Positions 20,019-21,009 of a stretch of DNA of 21,009 bases are shown here, in pieces. Origin of the DNA: JBJXGF01 sp046153015 (lineage in GTDB: Bacteria > Actinomycetota > Acidimicrobiia > Acidimicrobiales > CAIXPF01); contig JBJXGF010000338.1 in assembly GCA_046153015.1 (NCBI GenBank), positions 1-21,009 of the forward strand, written 5' to 3'. A program made the position numbers and the translations under genes. Position 1 is the stretch's first letter; the number at the start of each line of letters is the position of its first letter. Under the pieces are notes generated by a model. It had not been told where the DNA came from and made no database searches. It was given only the letters and a program-made list of their open reading frames with translations.

Positions 20019-21009
20019 CTACCGGAGCACGGCCGGCGACTCCGCGTCGGCCAGGAGCAGCGCCGGTGCGGCGTCGGCGGCGGTGTCGACGGCCATGATG
20101 CGGCTCGAGCGCCGCTCCCGCAGACCGCCGGAGCTCACCCCGAACAGCAGCGTGTCCTCGTCGAGCCACTCGACCTGGTCGTCGACCTCACCCGCCCCGG
20201 CCAGGAGCGTCTCCGCGCCGGTGTCGAGCTCGCGCACCACCACCCGGAACTGCGTGCGGCCCTCGGCCTCGACCCGGCGCTTGAACGCCAGGCGCCGCCC
20301 GCTGGGAGACAGGGAGGGGCACTCGCCGATCACGCCGAGCGTGTCGAGGCGCTGAGCGCGGAGGTCCCCCGTCACGAGCTGGGCGACGCCGCCGCTCTGG
20401 ACCGTGGCGTAGAACTGCTCGGAGTCGGCGGCGAAGGTGACGCCCCAGTAGTTCAGGTCGACCGGCGCCCAGCGCTCGCCGTTCCGGCGCAGCTCCATGC
20501 GCTCGAGGTTGGTCACGTGCCGGGCCCGCAGATCGACCACCGAGGTCTCGGTCGAGAAGCCGACGGCGCCGAGGTAGCTGTGGCCGGTGACGAACGCCGT
20601 CCACGCCACACGAGCGCCGTCGGGCGCCGCCCGGGCCCGGCTGGGGATGCCCGGCACCCCGAACGCGAACGTCTTGCGGTGGGCGCCGTCGAACGCGAAG
20701 CCGCTGTAGGACTGCGGGCCGATCGCCTCGAGGCACACGCCGACCTCACCGGCCTGATGCACCCGTTCACAGCGCAGGTCGAGCAGCGCGGCGTCGGCGC
20801 TCGACGCACTGGCGACCGCCACCTGCCCGTCACGTCCGGGGGCCCGGCTCACGTGGAGCACACGGGGCGCAACCCCGCCGGCAGCGGCGGCGGCGCCGGG
20901 GGGCGCGTCCGTTGTCGGCGTGGGCACGAAGGCCAGCACCGGCGGCGGCGCCAGCGCGCTCGGCGGCCGCGCCGCCCGAAGTGAGGCCCACCCGCCCCCA
21001 CCGCAGGCC
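20019..21009 (-). CDS. Beta-propeller (TolB/PD40-like) protein, probable lipoprotein, N-terminus cut by window edge
   Basis: The minus-strand frame is open from the window edge to TAG 20019, about 330 residues. Repeated blade-like segments include ARAAPDGARVAWTAFVTGHS, YWGVTFAADSEQFYATVQSG, CPSLSPSGRRLAFKRRVEAE and QVEWLDEDTLLFGVSSG. This is the S-P-D/S-G-x-x-hydrophobic pattern of TolB/PD40 propellers. Upstream of the internal GTG at 20939 the frame stays open and reads ACGGGGWASLRAA followed by a Pro-rich linker. An Ala-Cys at the very edge looks like the end of a lipobox, with the signal peptide lying beyond the window. The protein would then sit on the outside of the cell membrane. Such proteins bind partners rather than catalyse; the role here is unknown. 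Confidence 0.75.
   Translation of the reverse strand, partial: ACGGGGWASLRAARPPSALAPPPVLAFVPTPTTDAPPGAAAAAGGVAPRVLHVSRAPGRDGQVAVASASSADAALLDLRCERVHQAGEVGVCLEAIGPQSYSGFAFDGAHRKTFAFGVPGIPSRARAAPDGARVAWTAFVTGHSYLGAVGFSTETSVVDLRARHVTNLERMELRRNGERWAPVDLNYWGVTFAADSEQFYATVQSGGVAQLVTGDLRAQRLDTLGVIGECPSLSPSGRRLAFKRRVEAEGRTQFRVVVRELDTGAETLLAGAGEVDDQVEWLDEDTLLFGVSSGGLRERRSSRIMAVDTAADAAPALLLADAESPAVLR

Overview
This 21-kb window is chromosomal DNA from a very GC-rich bacterium. Frequent GTG starts, an F420-type luciferase-like oxidoreductase, a CadI/ArsI-type arsenic lyase of the mycobacterial kind, TANNNT -10 elements placed 6-7 nt before start codons, and bacterioferritin with a Bfd ferredoxin all point to an actinobacterium. 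An Acidimicrobiia-like lineage is my guess; no rRNA or marker gene here proves it. I see no tRNA, rRNA, CRISPR array, phage or insertion sequence. No stretch longer than about 300 bases lacks a gene.

Left part (1-6136): a left-truncated MFS transporter diverges from a TetR regulator across a 34-bp gap whose imperfect palindrome contains both -10 elements. Next is a divergent arsR/arsI pair with a perfect 7-bp-arm inverted repeat between them. A CopB-type copper P1B-ATPase follows, with a CueR/MerR-type operator upstream of it. Directly beside that operator lies only the C-terminal tail of a MerR-family regulator, frameshifted: a decayed local regulator next to an intact operator. Then come a GerW/YtfJ-like protein and a tyrosine-phosphatase-like protein with an unusual CX4R loop, both on the minus strand.

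Middle part (6221-14325): a co-directional run of metabolic genes holds a HsaA-like flavin monooxygenase/acyl-CoA dehydrogenase relative, a SAM methyltransferase, an F420-type LLM oxidoreductase and a VOC protein. An exported, cysteine-rich peptidoglycan-binding-like protein lies on the opposite strand. A solitary xanthine dehydrogenase/CO-dehydrogenase-family large subunit and an ALDH7-type aldehyde dehydrogenase follow. The aldehyde dehydrogenase is split by a frameshift between its catalytic Glu and Cys, so it is either a pseudogene or a sequence error.

Right part (14359-21009): small DUF3303-like, NTF2-like and DinB-like proteins come first. A ribbon-helix-helix protein then overlaps (ATGA) a beta-class DNA methyltransferase with an extra C-terminal domain. 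An iron module follows (bfd, an 18-bp tandem repeat, bfr), with an AT-rich palindrome in front that resembles a DtxR/IdeR box. Last are a second MFS transporter and a right-truncated, probably lipid-anchored beta-propeller protein.

The points most worth a second look are the decayed MerR gene beside a live-looking copper operator, the RHH/methyltransferase pair with its nuclease-like tail, the recurrent leaderless promoter geometry, the bacterioferritin with Asp at the expected His54 position, and the CX4R phosphatase-like loop.
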